From NCBI GenBank assembly GCA_965234365.1, contig OZ248345.1, positions 1,178,001 to 1,242,000 of the forward strand: a stretch of DNA of 64,000 bases, written 5' to 3'. The position numbers and the translations under genes were made by a program. The DNA is from Planktophila grossartii (lineage in GTDB: Bacteria; Actinomycetota; Actinomycetes; Nanopelagicales; Nanopelagicaceae). Every line of letters starts with the position of its first letter. The first letter of the stretch is position 1. Under the pieces are notes generated by a model, which did no database searches, was not told the origin of the DNA, and saw nothing but the letters and a program-made list of their open reading frames with translations. Of the stretch, positions 23,772 through 31,492 are shown one piece after another.

Positions 23772-25229
23772 CTATTCCGGAATCAGCGACCAGCCCGGAC
23801 GGGCCTTCGCTTTGTAAATAAACATGTAGTGCAGAAGCAATTTGATCCAATGCCCGGCAAGGCCAATCTCGCCAAAGGTTTCATTCACACTTCGACCTGT
23901 ATTTGGATACTTCACGTAATCCGGAACGATTGGATACATCGTCATTGATGCAGCTGATCCTCCAGTCATTCCATTTCCAGCGGATGCAACACATGCTGCA
24001 CCCATATCTGCCATAGATGCTGTTGGCACCTTTGCGGAATCTCCACTCTTAATGAGTTCCTTGATGCTCAAAATTGCCAACTTACCCATGACACCAGATG
24101 GCATTCCGGTACGTGGTGGCGAAGGAGCAATCAGCGTTCCATTTGGAGATTTACGGGGCTTGGAGATTTGATGTGGTGGAGCGAAGGCGATACCCACTGC
24201 AAACATATTTGGATAGCTCGGGTTGCGGTAGGTGCTTGGCCAATCTTCTGCCACCCATTCTTCATAAGGTTTTGCTGTGTAGTCAGCGTCGACTTTCATA
24301 AATCCACTAGGTGCAAAAATTTCTGAAGAGATGTCTTCGCCATTCTTATTAAGCGCCTTCAGGTCTACGCCTCTAAAAGGAGGCAGGAGCATCGCAAAGT
24401 CGAAGTTAAGGACATCTTTTGTGCCATCAACTAATTCATAGTGAATGGCGCCAGCTTCGACCTTCTCGACGTGAGCACCGAGAATCGCTTTAATGTTTCG
24501 CTCTCTAAAGAGGGACTCAGTCCACAATTTAGAGGTGGTTTGGAATCCACGTTGGCTAAAGACCATTCCGCCAACGCCAAAGTCACCAAGTTCGTATTCA
24601 TTGGTGATGTACCAAATTTCAGCAAGATCTCTGACACCTGCTGCAGAAATTTCGTGCTCGACGTTAAATGCATATTCGAAAGCAGCGCCTTCGCATGTGC
24701 ATGTTCCGTGGCCGACGCCGATAGCAATCTTTTGCTTCTCTCCCTGTTTCATCTTTTCAATTGAATTCTGAAGTGATGCCGCTGCTTCTACTGCATGGCC
24801 AGCAGTACACACAGAAACAGTGTGGCCATCAGGACCAAGACCTGGCGTTGCTGCAAAATTCAGCTTCGGACCAGTTGCATTAACTAAATAGTCGTACTCA
24901 ATCCGACCAATTTGGCCACTCTTTGCAGGGTCGGTATATGTGACCTCTACAAATGGCTTAGACGAACCATCGAACCCTTCGGGGAAAATAGTCTGCGCAA
25001 GGGCTTGATGGAACTCAATACCCTTTCGCCTGTAGATCGGAGCGAGTGGAAAAATTACTTGCTCTTTCTTCATCTTCCCGACGCCTACCCAAATATTGGA
25101 AGGGATCCAGTTCCAATTCGAATTTGGAGAAACAACTACGATTTCGTTGCCTTTGCCAAGTTGCTTCTTTGCATGGAGGGCAGCTGTATGGCCTGCAATT
25201 CCAGCTCCGAGGATGAGCACTCTTGCCAT
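23772..25229 (-). CDS. Sulfide:quinone oxidoreductase-type FAD flavoprotein
   Basis: The 485-residue protein is of the SQR/FCSD family, which oxidises sulfide and passes electrons to the quinone pool at the inner face of the membrane. Seen: FAD motif VLILGAGIAGHTAALHAKK at the N terminus, YDYLVNATGPKLNF near 112, cysteines 141, 177 and 179 (VCTAG; GTCTCEG), NMFAVGIAFAPP near 345, and a C-terminal amphipathic segment GHWIKLLLHYMFIYKAK for membrane contact. The neighbours (CstR, rhodaneses, CoADR) fit sulfide oxidation. The exact SQR type is not determined. Confidence 0.87.
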   Translation of the reverse strand: MARVLILGAGIAGHTAALHAKKQLGKGNEIVVVSPNSNWNWIPSNIWVGVGKMKKEQVIFPLAPIYRRKGIEFHQALAQTIFPEGFDGSSKPFVEVTYTDPAKSGQIGRIEYDYLVNATGPKLNFAATPGLGPDGHTVSVCTAGHAVEAAASLQNSIEKMKQGEKQKIAIGVGHGTCTCEGAAFEYAFNVEHEISAAGVRDLAEIWYITNEYELGDFGVGGMVFSQRGFQTTSKLWTESLFRERNIKAILGAHVEKVEAGAIHYELVDGTKDVLNFDFAMLLPPFRGVDLKALNKNGEDISSEIFAPSGFMKVDADYTAKPYEEWVAEDWPSTYRNPSYPNMFAVGIAFAPPHQISKPRKSPNGTLIAPSPPRTGMPSGVMGKLAILSIKELIKSGDSAKVPTASMADMGAACVASAGNGMTGGSAASMTMYPIVPDYVKYPNTGRSVNETFGEIGLAGHWIKLLLHYMFIYKAKARPGWSLIPE

Positions 25230-25234
25230 TTAGA

Positions 25235-25351
25235 TTAACCGCACTGACAAATCTGATCTTGCGGAACTCCAGCCAGCGCCTCTTCTACATGTTGGCCGCA
25301 GCCTGACCATGTGTACTTCTTACAGGTATTACAGATAACGCGTGAGCACAT
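25235..25351 (-). CDS. Very small Cys-rich protein (38 aa) opening the sulfide operon
   Basis: The 38-residue product is MCSRVICNTCKKYTWSGCG followed by QHVEEALAGVPQDQICQCG. Six cysteines and one histidine are arranged like those of the 55-aa protein at 21104-21271. ATG 25351 has GGGAG about 8 bases upstream, and the gene ends 5 bp before the SQR start. Coding is supported by the homology between the two paralogues, the ribosome site and the tight spacing. It probably binds zinc or handles persulfide sulfur; the function is unknown. Confidence 0.8.
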   Translation of the reverse strand: MCSRVICNTCKKYTWSGCGQHVEEALAGVPQDQICQCG

Positions 25352-25384
25352 TGCTTTCTCCCTTAAATTCGTGCCGATGGGCCG

Positions 25385-25415
25385 AATGTAGCATACCCCC
25401 TAGGGTATGCGTCAA
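25385..25415 (-). promoter_or_regulatory. Promoter of the sulfide operon
   Basis: Minus strand: -35 TTGACG (25415-25410) and -10 TACATT (25390-25385), 19-base spacer; an alternative -10 TATGCT overlaps the operator. The first start codon is 34 bases downstream. The long spacer is filled by the inverted repeat described separately. Confidence 0.5.
25391..25410. promoter_or_regulatory. CsoR/CstR-type operator
   Basis: Half-sites GCATACCC (25391-25398) and GGGTATGC (25403-25410) are perfect inverted repeats around CCTA. ATACCC...GGGTAT is the operator type bound by CsoR/CstR repressors. It lies exactly between the -35 and -10 of the operon that encodes a CstR-like protein, so repression by blocking polymerase is the simple reading. 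Confidence 0.8.
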
Positions 25416-25420
25416 GGAGG

Positions 25421-26593
25421 CTAGAAGTACTTTGCGAAAGCTCTGCGAACCCTCATCAAGGGCTCACTTACCTGTGTCTTGAGGGGAACTTTGATCACTT
25501 TATCTTTGGCAGGCTCATCTGGAGTGATGACATCTTTGAGCGCTGGTGAATTCTGATCTAGGGAGTCGGCGATGATTCCGATATTGGCGACGATTGAAAG
25601 TCCACGCACAATCTGTTCCTGGTCTACATCCTTGCCATCTTCAATCAGAGTTTCAGCTAGAGCAGAACCGGCCTCGCGTGCATCATCAGTCGGTGATGAA
25701 CCGGAGTCATTGATGTCATCGGGCAAATCAACATGGGCAGAGATTGCATAGCTGGCCGCCGATAGAGCAACTGCAATCTGCTTTTTGGTGGAATCTGCGA
25801 TTCCGCCTTCGACTGCTGAATCAAAGAGTGTGCGAGCAATCGTTCGGACTTGAACCAATGTGTGCTCGACAGCGATACCTTCGATATACATCTCTTCCGC
25901 GACATCTTTTTCAGCCGTAGGAAACCAGCGAGCATGGCTACGAGCTTCTACTGATTGTGCTCGAATTGCAGGAACTTCCTCCACAAGCAATCGAGCTTTT
26001 GCCAACCAGTTGCCAGCTTCCTTCTGCGTATAACCGGCTGCTACCCCTTCAGACATCTGAGCAAGTAGCTCGGCCGCCTTCTCGGATACATTTCGGATTT
26101 GAATTCGTGCGCGATCAATCGGCGTATTGGGTACAGAGAAGTATGAGAAAAAGATTGCGACTGCGGCGCCAATCAGCGTGGAACCTAATCTGTGCGTTGC
26201 AGTGTTTTGCGAGATTCCGGGGCCAATAACAATGAGTGCAGTAACCGGAACGTTGACAGAAGCAACCTCGCCCAAATGAAGAGCGCGCGCAACGACTGCA
26301 CAGAGAATGATGGTTGATGCGATTGCAAGGAAGCCAAAGTTAAAGAGTGATACCGCTAAAAGGGCTGTACCCGCACCGATTGCCGTACCAATAATCTGTC
26401 CGAAACCTTCGCGGATTGATTTATGTAGCGATATGCGAATACTGAGAGTAGAAACAATTGCAGCGACTACTCCGCCACCTTCGACGACCGAGTCACCGAT
26501 AAACCAAGCAACGCCACCAGATAATCCAGCGATGGCGATCTGACGGACCCATTGCTTCCGGTCCGTGAATAATTTAATCAATCGCTTAAACAT
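25421..26593 (-). CDS. FUSC / aromatic-acid-exporter-like membrane protein
   Basis: The 390-residue protein has an N-terminal membrane half with about six hydrophobic segments (about residues 18-155, including FGQIIGTAIGAGTALLAVSLFNFGFLAI) and a soluble, mostly helical C-terminal half. This is the layout of the FUSC/ArAE family (DUF939-like), proposed to export aromatic or organic acids. The substrate is unknown. ATG 26593 has no ribosome site; TAAACT (26607-26602) lies eight bases upstream, suggesting a leaderless or nearly leaderless mRNA. It is convergent with nothing and is not part of the sulfide operon. Confidence 0.75.
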   Translation of the reverse strand: MFKRLIKLFTDRKQWVRQIAIAGLSGGVAWFIGDSVVEGGGVVAAIVSTLSIRISLHKSIREGFGQIIGTAIGAGTALLAVSLFNFGFLAIASTIILCAVVARALHLGEVASVNVPVTALIVIGPGISQNTATHRLGSTLIGAAVAIFFSYFSVPNTPIDRARIQIRNVSEKAAELLAQMSEGVAAGYTQKEAGNWLAKARLLVEEVPAIRAQSVEARSHARWFPTAEKDVAEEMYIEGIAVEHTLVQVRTIARTLFDSAVEGGIADSTKKQIAVALSAASYAISAHVDLPDDINDSGSSPTDDAREAGSALAETLIEDGKDVDQEQIVRGLSIVANIGIIADSLDQNSPALKDVITPDEPAKDKVIKVPLKTQVSEPLMRVRRAFAKYF

Positions 26594-26621
26594 TGAGAGC
26601 GAGTTTACGCCTCACTAGGAT
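26593..26621 (+). promoter_or_regulatory. Leaderless promoter of the CoA-binding protein gene
   Basis: TTGAGA (26593-26598), 17-base spacer, TAGGAT (26616-26621), then six bases to ATG 26628. Transcription would begin at the start codon. It overlaps the divergent promoter and start codon of the FUSC-like gene. Confidence 0.7.
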
Positions 26622-26627
26622 GTGTAC

Positions 26628-27032
26628 ATGGCTCTCAACGCTCTAGAAATCTCAGAACTTCTCCGCAATTCGAAAACAGTCGCAATAGTGGGGATTTCCG
26701 ATAAACCAGATCGTCCTAGTTATGGAGTAGCCCGTTACCTCATTGAGAACTCTCACTTCGATCTCTTCTTCGTCAACCCGCTTCTCGAAGAAGTTTTGGG
26801 GAAAAAGGTCTATAAGTCTTTGAAGGATATTCCTGTAGCTATCGACATCGTGGATGTCTTCCGTAAACCGGCCGACTGTCCAGAAGTTTTAGCCGAAAGT
26901 ATTGAAATTGGCGCTAGGGCAATCTGGTTGCAATTGGGAATTGATGTTCCAGAAGTTGAAGAAAAGGGAACAGATGCTGGCTTACAGGTAGTTATGGATC
27001 GCTGCATCAAAATTGATTACGCAGCTGTGTGA
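26628..27032 (+). CDS. CoA-binding domain protein (YccU type)
   Basis: A 134-residue single Rossmann domain. It has TVAIVGISDKPDRPSYGVARYLIEN (about 18-42) and a central DIVDVFRKPADCPEVLAESIEIGARAIWLQLG, the hallmark of stand-alone CoA-binding proteins related to succinyl-CoA ligase alpha. The function is unknown. ATG 26628 is chosen over GTG 26622 because the promoter places +1 there. It ends with no gap before the convergent permease gene. Confidence 0.85.
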   Translation: MALNALEISELLRNSKTVAIVGISDKPDRPSYGVARYLIENSHFDLFFVNPLLEEVLGKKVYKSLKDIPVAIDIVDVFRKPADCPEVLAESIEIGARAIWLQLGIDVPEVEEKGTDAGLQVVMDRCIKIDYAAV

Positions 27033-27920
27033 TTAACCCTTTGTAGAGCCGAGGGTCAGTCCAGCGATAAATTGCTTACGCAAGATAAAGAACATAATCA
27101 CTGTTGGTGATGCTGCGATGATTGCGCCAGCTGCCAACAGGTTGAAGTCTGTGACGTACTGACCCTGCAAACGACGCAGCGCTGATGTAATCGGACGCTT
27201 TGCATCGTCAGACATCAAGACAAGTGCCCAGAAGAACTCGTTATAGATCCATGTAGTCATAAGAACGCTGAGCGCAGCTAGAGCTGGACGGAGCAAAGGA
27301 AGAATGACGTTGAAGTAGTGGCGGAAGACGTTCGCACCATCGATTGTTGCTGACTCTGAAATCTCTTTTGGAATCGTCTTCATATAGGAAGAGAGCACGA
27401 AGGTTGCAAAACCAACTTGGAATCCAACGTGGACCAGAATCAATCCGCCGTAGTTGTTGTACAAAAGATTGCGGTTTCCGAAAAGCTCGCCTACCCAGAT
27501 AAACATCCAGAATACTGGGATGTAGGTAAGAACGATTGGAAGCATATTTCCTGCTGTAAAGAGCAAGAGCAAGGTCAAGTTAAATTTGTATTGGTAGCGA
27601 GTCACGACGAAGGCAACCAGTGAACCAAAGAAAAGAGTCAAGATGACTGATGGCACTGTCACGATGAGTGAGTTCAGAAGATACTTACCAATTTGCATTT
27701 CACGTATCGCGTTGAAGTAATTGTCGAGCGTGATGTGACGTGGCCACGAGAAAATACCGTAGGAAATAATGTCGTTATAGGGACGAAGTGATGTCCAGAC
27801 AGTCCAGAGGATTGGGAAGATCCAGACAAAGGCAAAAATTCCGATGAAGATTGATATGAAGGTGTCTTTACGCTTCTGGCTATTGCGATACTGCTCGCTC
27901 TGAACTACACCGGTGCTCAT
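27033..27920 (-). CDS. ABC sugar transporter permease, MalG type
   Basis: The inner-membrane subunit of a CUT1-family carbohydrate importer, 295 residues with six predicted helices. The EAA loop that contacts the ATPase is visible as ESATIDGANVFRHYFNVILP near residue 195. It overlaps the MalF-type gene by 4 bp. No ATPase gene is in the cluster, so a shared MsiK-like ATPase elsewhere is likely, as is common in actinobacteria. Confidence 0.93.
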   Translation of the reverse strand: MSTGVVQSEQYRNSQKRKDTFISIFIGIFAFVWIFPILWTVWTSLRPYNDIISYGIFSWPRHITLDNYFNAIREMQIGKYLLNSLIVTVPSVILTLFFGSLVAFVVTRYQYKFNLTLLLLFTAGNMLPIVLTYIPVFWMFIWVGELFGNRNLLYNNYGGLILVHVGFQVGFATFVLSSYMKTIPKEISESATIDGANVFRHYFNVILPLLRPALAALSVLMTTWIYNEFFWALVLMSDDAKRPITSALRRLQGQYVTDFNLLAAGAIIAASPTVIMFFILRKQFIAGLTLGSTKG

Positions 27921-28828
27921 TTGAGATCCTCTTTAAAGCTAATTCGAAGATAGGTAATGATTGGGACGATGCAGAGAAGGAGCAGGATTACCGCATAAGC
28001 AGCGCCCTTCATAGATATTCCTTGACCAGCAAAATTCTGGAAAACCAAGAGGTTGAGCAACGGGAAGATTGTTGGGCTTCCATAGATGATGTAAACCAAG
28101 TCGAATGCACGTAAGGATTCAATCAAGGTAATAACCACAATGATGATGTTGACTGGCTGCATCGTTGGCAAAATAATCTTGCGGAAAATCTGCCATTCAG
28201 TTGCGCCATCAATAGCTGCTGCTTCTTTGAGCGCGGGATCAACAGACTTGAGGCCTGATAAATAGAGAAGCATGATGTAGCCAATATGTCGCCACGATGC
28301 GATTCCAAGGATTACCCAGGTATTGATCTTCGGGTCACCATAAATAGAAATCGCATTTCCAATATCGCGACCCATAAGCCCCTGTACGAAGCCACCTGGT
28401 TGCAACATAAAGTTCCAGATGATTCCAATTACTGCGAGTGAGAGAACTACAGGCAAGTAATAAATTGATTCGTAGAAAGCATGACCTTTAATGCCGCGAT
28501 CAATTTGATACGCCAACATGATTCCGAGTGGAGTCGCAATCAAGACGAAGAAAGCGAGCCAGATACCGTTGTTCTTCAGCGCCTGATAAAAGAGAGGGTT
28601 ATTTACAAAGATATTTTTATAGTTCTGAATTCCAGCCCACTGAATATCCTTAAGGCGGATCCCGTTCCAATATGTAAACGAGAGAATAATTGTTACGACT
28701 GCCGGTACCCAGAGAAGAATTATCTGGAGAAGCGTGGGGATTCCAACGAATGTCGCGAGTGTAAAGCGATCTGTTTTGGAAAGAGAGCGGCGGCTACGAT
28801 TTTTCTTAACCGTAGCCGCCGTCTTCAT
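27917..28828 (-). CDS. ABC sugar transporter permease, MalF type
   Basis: The second CUT1 permease, 303 residues and about six membrane helices, with a basic N terminus (KKNRSRRSLSK). The EAA loop reads KEAAAIDGATEWQIFRKIILP near residue 200. It lies 39 bp after the binding-protein gene and overlaps the MalG-type gene. The sugar is not predictable from sequence. Confidence 0.93.
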   Translation of the reverse strand: MKTAATVKKNRSRRSLSKTDRFTLATFVGIPTLLQIILLWVPAVVTIILSFTYWNGIRLKDIQWAGIQNYKNIFVNNPLFYQALKNNGIWLAFFVLIATPLGIMLAYQIDRGIKGHAFYESIYYLPVVLSLAVIGIIWNFMLQPGGFVQGLMGRDIGNAISIYGDPKINTWVILGIASWRHIGYIMLLYLSGLKSVDPALKEAAAIDGATEWQIFRKIILPTMQPVNIIIVVITLIESLRAFDLVYIIYGSPTIFPLLNLLVFQNFAGQGISMKGAAYAVILLLLCIVPIITYLRISFKEDLK

Positions 28829-28867
28829 ACCTTTAACTTACTAGCACTTTAACTAATTAACAACTAA

Positions 28868-30178
28868 TTAGTTCTTTGGAAGTGCATCCCATTGTGCTTG
28901 TACGTTTTCGAGGATCTTGTTGATATCAGAAGGCTTCTTGATGAAGCTCTGAATAGCTGGACCAACAACTGGGCCAGCAAAGTCTCCACGTGCATCACGA
29001 TCTAGGAAGAACATGATGTTCTTAGCTGATGCAAGAACAGCAAGCTTCTGCTTGTTGAATGCATCGTATGAAGAAGTATCAAATGACTTCGATACGTAGA
29101 TATTTGTATCTCCAGCCTTAACAGCTTCTGCAATACCTTCTGGTGAAGCCCAGAACTCTGCAAGAGCCTTACCGCCAGTTACGTTCTTGCCGTTTGCAGC
29201 AACTGAAATACCATCAAGTGGTGCATCAATTGTGTCGACACCGAACTTAGGGTTGATTTCTGGGAATGGAACGACCCATAGATCGTCGTAATCTGCCTGT
29301 GACTTCGCCTTGAAGTCGTTAGCAAACCATGAACCCATCATCATTGCGCCTGTCTTCTTCTGGAGAAGAAGATCGCGCATGCCGTCCCATGAAATATCCA
29401 TGACGTTTTCGTTCATGAATGGGATGAGCTGTGCGAAGTACTTGAATGTTTCCTTTGTGCGAGCATCAGTCCACTTTGCGCGACCGTTAAGTAGGTCGAT
29501 GTGGTACTTGTAGCCGTTTACACGTGCGTTAAGAATGTCGAATGTACCCATTGCTTCCCAGCCGCCCTTTGCGCCGAGTGAGTATCCAACAAGACCCTTC
29601 TTCTGTGTAAGAGTCATCAACTTAACGAAGTCATCCCAGTTGTTAATCTTTTCTGGGTTCATTCCAATTTCTTTAACCATTGACTTGCGGTAGTGCAAGC
29701 CCCATGGGTAGTAAGTTGTTGGAAGGATGTAAGGCTTCTTTGTTACTGGGCTTGTTGCGCCCTTGATTGCTGCAGTTGGAAGAGTTGACTTGAGGTGACC
29801 AATTTCGCGTGTGAGATCTGCAAGAAGTCCCATTTCACCGAAGTGGTTTGAGCGGTATCCAGCCATCCAACCGAATGCATCATCAGGTGATCCCTGCATG
29901 ATCTGTGCAAAGTTGTTCTGGAAGTCATCAGAGTTAACTTGCTGAGCAACTACCTTTGCACCGGTCTTCTTTGTGAAGGCATCGTTTACTGCCTTAGCAA
30001 TCTTGTCTCCTGTTGCGCCACCGCCACGTGTTGTCCACTTGACTGTGCTGCCTTTCAATCTTGTTGCTGCGCTTGCAGACTCTGCTGAGAGTGCGCCACC
30101 GGCTGCAAGTGCTGCTCCACCGATTGCTGCGCCCTTGAGTACTGAGCGGCGAGAAACTACGTTCTTCTCTTCTGACAT
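28868..30178 (-). CDS. ABC sugar-binding protein (family 1), Tat-exported
   Basis: The 436-residue extracellular binding protein of the MalFG-type importer. The N terminus has a twin-arginine signal SRRSVLKGAAIGGAALAAGG (about 9-28) with likely cleavage after ASA near 38, so it would be exported folded. No lipobox cysteine is seen. ATG 30178 has AAGGA about 8 bases upstream; a longer in-frame start at 30235 adds an unlikely extension. The leader holds a 14-bp palindrome (30198-30211). Confidence 0.92.
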   Translation of the reverse strand: MSEEKNVVSRRSVLKGAAIGGAALAAGGALSAESASAATRLKGSTVKWTTRGGGATGDKIAKAVNDAFTKKTGAKVVAQQVNSDDFQNNFAQIMQGSPDDAFGWMAGYRSNHFGEMGLLADLTREIGHLKSTLPTAAIKGATSPVTKKPYILPTTYYPWGLHYRKSMVKEIGMNPEKINNWDDFVKLMTLTQKKGLVGYSLGAKGGWEAMGTFDILNARVNGYKYHIDLLNGRAKWTDARTKETFKYFAQLIPFMNENVMDISWDGMRDLLLQKKTGAMMMGSWFANDFKAKSQADYDDLWVVPFPEINPKFGVDTIDAPLDGISVAANGKNVTGGKALAEFWASPEGIAEAVKAGDTNIYVSKSFDTSSYDAFNKQKLAVLASAKNIMFFLDRDARGDFAGPVVGPAIQSFIKKPSDINKILENVQAQWDALPKN

Positions 30179-30197
30179 TTTCGTCCTTTTCTCTAAG

Positions 30198-30211
30198 GTT
30201 GAAATTTCAAC
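30198..30211. promoter_or_regulatory. Perfect 14-bp palindrome before the sugar-binding protein gene
   Basis: GTTGAAATTTCAAC is its own reverse complement and lies 20 bases before the start codon. It could be an operator for a sugar-responsive repressor. It does not match the central CG of typical LacI-family sites, so the regulator is unknown. Confidence 0.35.
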
Positions 30212-30328
30212 GAGCCTCGACCTGTGAGGGTGCACAGATCTTCGACGTGCTGAATCTAGAGGTAGGAGGGGTCTTGAACCTAGGAAGTTCGGGTAACGAA
30301 TTGGTAAAGATTGAGCCCGAATTGAGCG

Positions 30329-30730
30329 TTAGAGAGGCTTCTCTTCGAGGTACATAGCCACTGAATTGATACACCAGCGTTCATCGGTGGGAACGTCATA
30401 ACCCTCGCCGGAAAAGACATGGCCGAGGTGGGAATCGCAATTTGCGCATCGAACTTCAGTGCGAATGCGTGGCGCGAGCGAGCGATCTTCGATGAGTTTG
30501 ACGGCATCATCTGCAGTTGGCGCGTAAAAAGATGGCCATCCGCATCCAGAATGAAATTTTGTTTCTGATTTGAACAGTTCATTGCCACAAGCCTTGCAAC
30601 GATAACTTCCGACTTTATCTGTATCCGTGTATTCACCTGTGAATGGTCGCTCTGTTGCACCTTCGCGCAGGACGGAGTAAGAAAGTGGATCTAGTCGAGC
30701 CTTGAGCTCGTCTTCATTAATTTCACTCAT
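30329..30730 (-). CDS. msrB: Peptide methionine-(R)-S-oxide reductase
   Basis: MsrB repairs oxidised methionine using thioredoxin. The 133-residue protein has the structural zinc site (CKACGNELF and CANCDSHLGH), the substrate region SGCGWPSFY near 67 and the catalytic Cys in RWCINSVAM near 118. It has no signal, so it is cytosolic. It lies 27 bp after the SDR gene on the same strand and may be read from it or from TACGAT just upstream of its own ATG. Confidence 0.97.
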   Translation of the reverse strand: MSEINEDELKARLDPLSYSVLREGATERPFTGEYTDTDKVGSYRCKACGNELFKSETKFHSGCGWPSFYAPTADDAVKLIEDRSLAPRIRTEVRCANCDSHLGHVFSGEGYDVPTDERWCINSVAMYLEEKPL

Positions 30731-30757
30731 GATGGCGTAATCGTATCGCGAAAGAAA

Positions 30758-31492
30758 CTATCGAGGAATTCGAAGGCCTTGCATACCGCCATCGACGGCG
30801 AGCGAGGTGGCTGTGGTTGAGCCCTGCAAAGGACTTGCAAGATAACAAAGTGCGCGTGCAACTTCATCAGCACTGACAAGTCGACCAAGTGGTTGTCGAG
30901 CTTCAAGCGCCTTCCGCTCTGCATCTGGATCAGCTGCTTGTGCCAATAAGCGTTGCACCCATGGAGTATCTGCAGTTCCTGGATTTACACAGTTCACGCG
31001 AATACCTTCGGCTACGTAATCGTTTGCCATCGCCATGGTGAGTGAAAGTACCGCGCCCTTTGTTGAGCTATAGAGCGCACGCTTTGGAATTCCTGCAGTT
31101 GCTGCAACGGAGCAGACGTTAACGATGGATGCGCACTTGCTCTTGCGAAGAAGTGGGAGTGAATAGCGCGCGGTGCGAACGATTCCGACAACGTTGATAT
31201 TCATGACCTTGTTCCACTCATCTGATGGATTGGCCTCAACGTTGCCTACGGCGCTAATTGCAGCGCTATTAATAAGTATGTCTAGCTGTGAAATCTTTGC
31301 GAATGCGGACTCAACAGAAGCGTCATCGCTGACATCGCATTGAATCCACTGACCAACTCCTGCAAGTCCACCTTCAGCGATATCTAAACCAAAGACAGTT
31401 GCACCACCAGCGGCGAGCATTTTGGCAGTTGCAAGACCGATTCCAGAGCCGGCTCCAGTAACTGCAGCGGTGAGACCTTTAAATTCAGACAT
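30758..31492 (-). CDS. SDR oxidoreductase, probable 2-keto-3-deoxy-L-fuconate dehydrogenase
   Basis: A 244-residue classical short-chain dehydrogenase. It has the cofactor motif TGAGSGIGLATAKML near residue 11, Asp/Asn positions (DILINSAA near 79), the catalytic YSSTKGA (Tyr and Lys near 146-150) and a C-terminal AVDGGMQ. Its start overlaps the stop of the fuconate dehydratase (TAATG). In known non-phosphorylative fucose/rhamnose routes an SDR oxidises the 2-keto-3-deoxy acid to the 2,4-diketo acid; that role is inferred from context. Confidence 0.85.
   Translation of the reverse strand: MSEFKGLTAAVTGAGSGIGLATAKMLAAGGATVFGLDIAEGGLAGVGQWIQCDVSDDASVESAFAKISQLDILINSAAISAVGNVEANPSDEWNKVMNINVVGIVRTARYSLPLLRKSKCASIVNVCSVAATAGIPKRALYSSTKGAVLSLTMAMANDYVAEGIRVNCVNPGTADTPWVQRLLAQAADPDAERKALEARQPLGRLVSADEVARALCYLASPLQGSTTATSLAVDGGMQGLRIPR

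Noticed and set aside
28862..28873. Palindrome AACTAATTAGTT at the end of the sugar-binding protein gene
   Set aside because: It contains the stop codon, is short and AT-only at its centre, and has no U-run; chance or a weak processing signal is enough to explain it.
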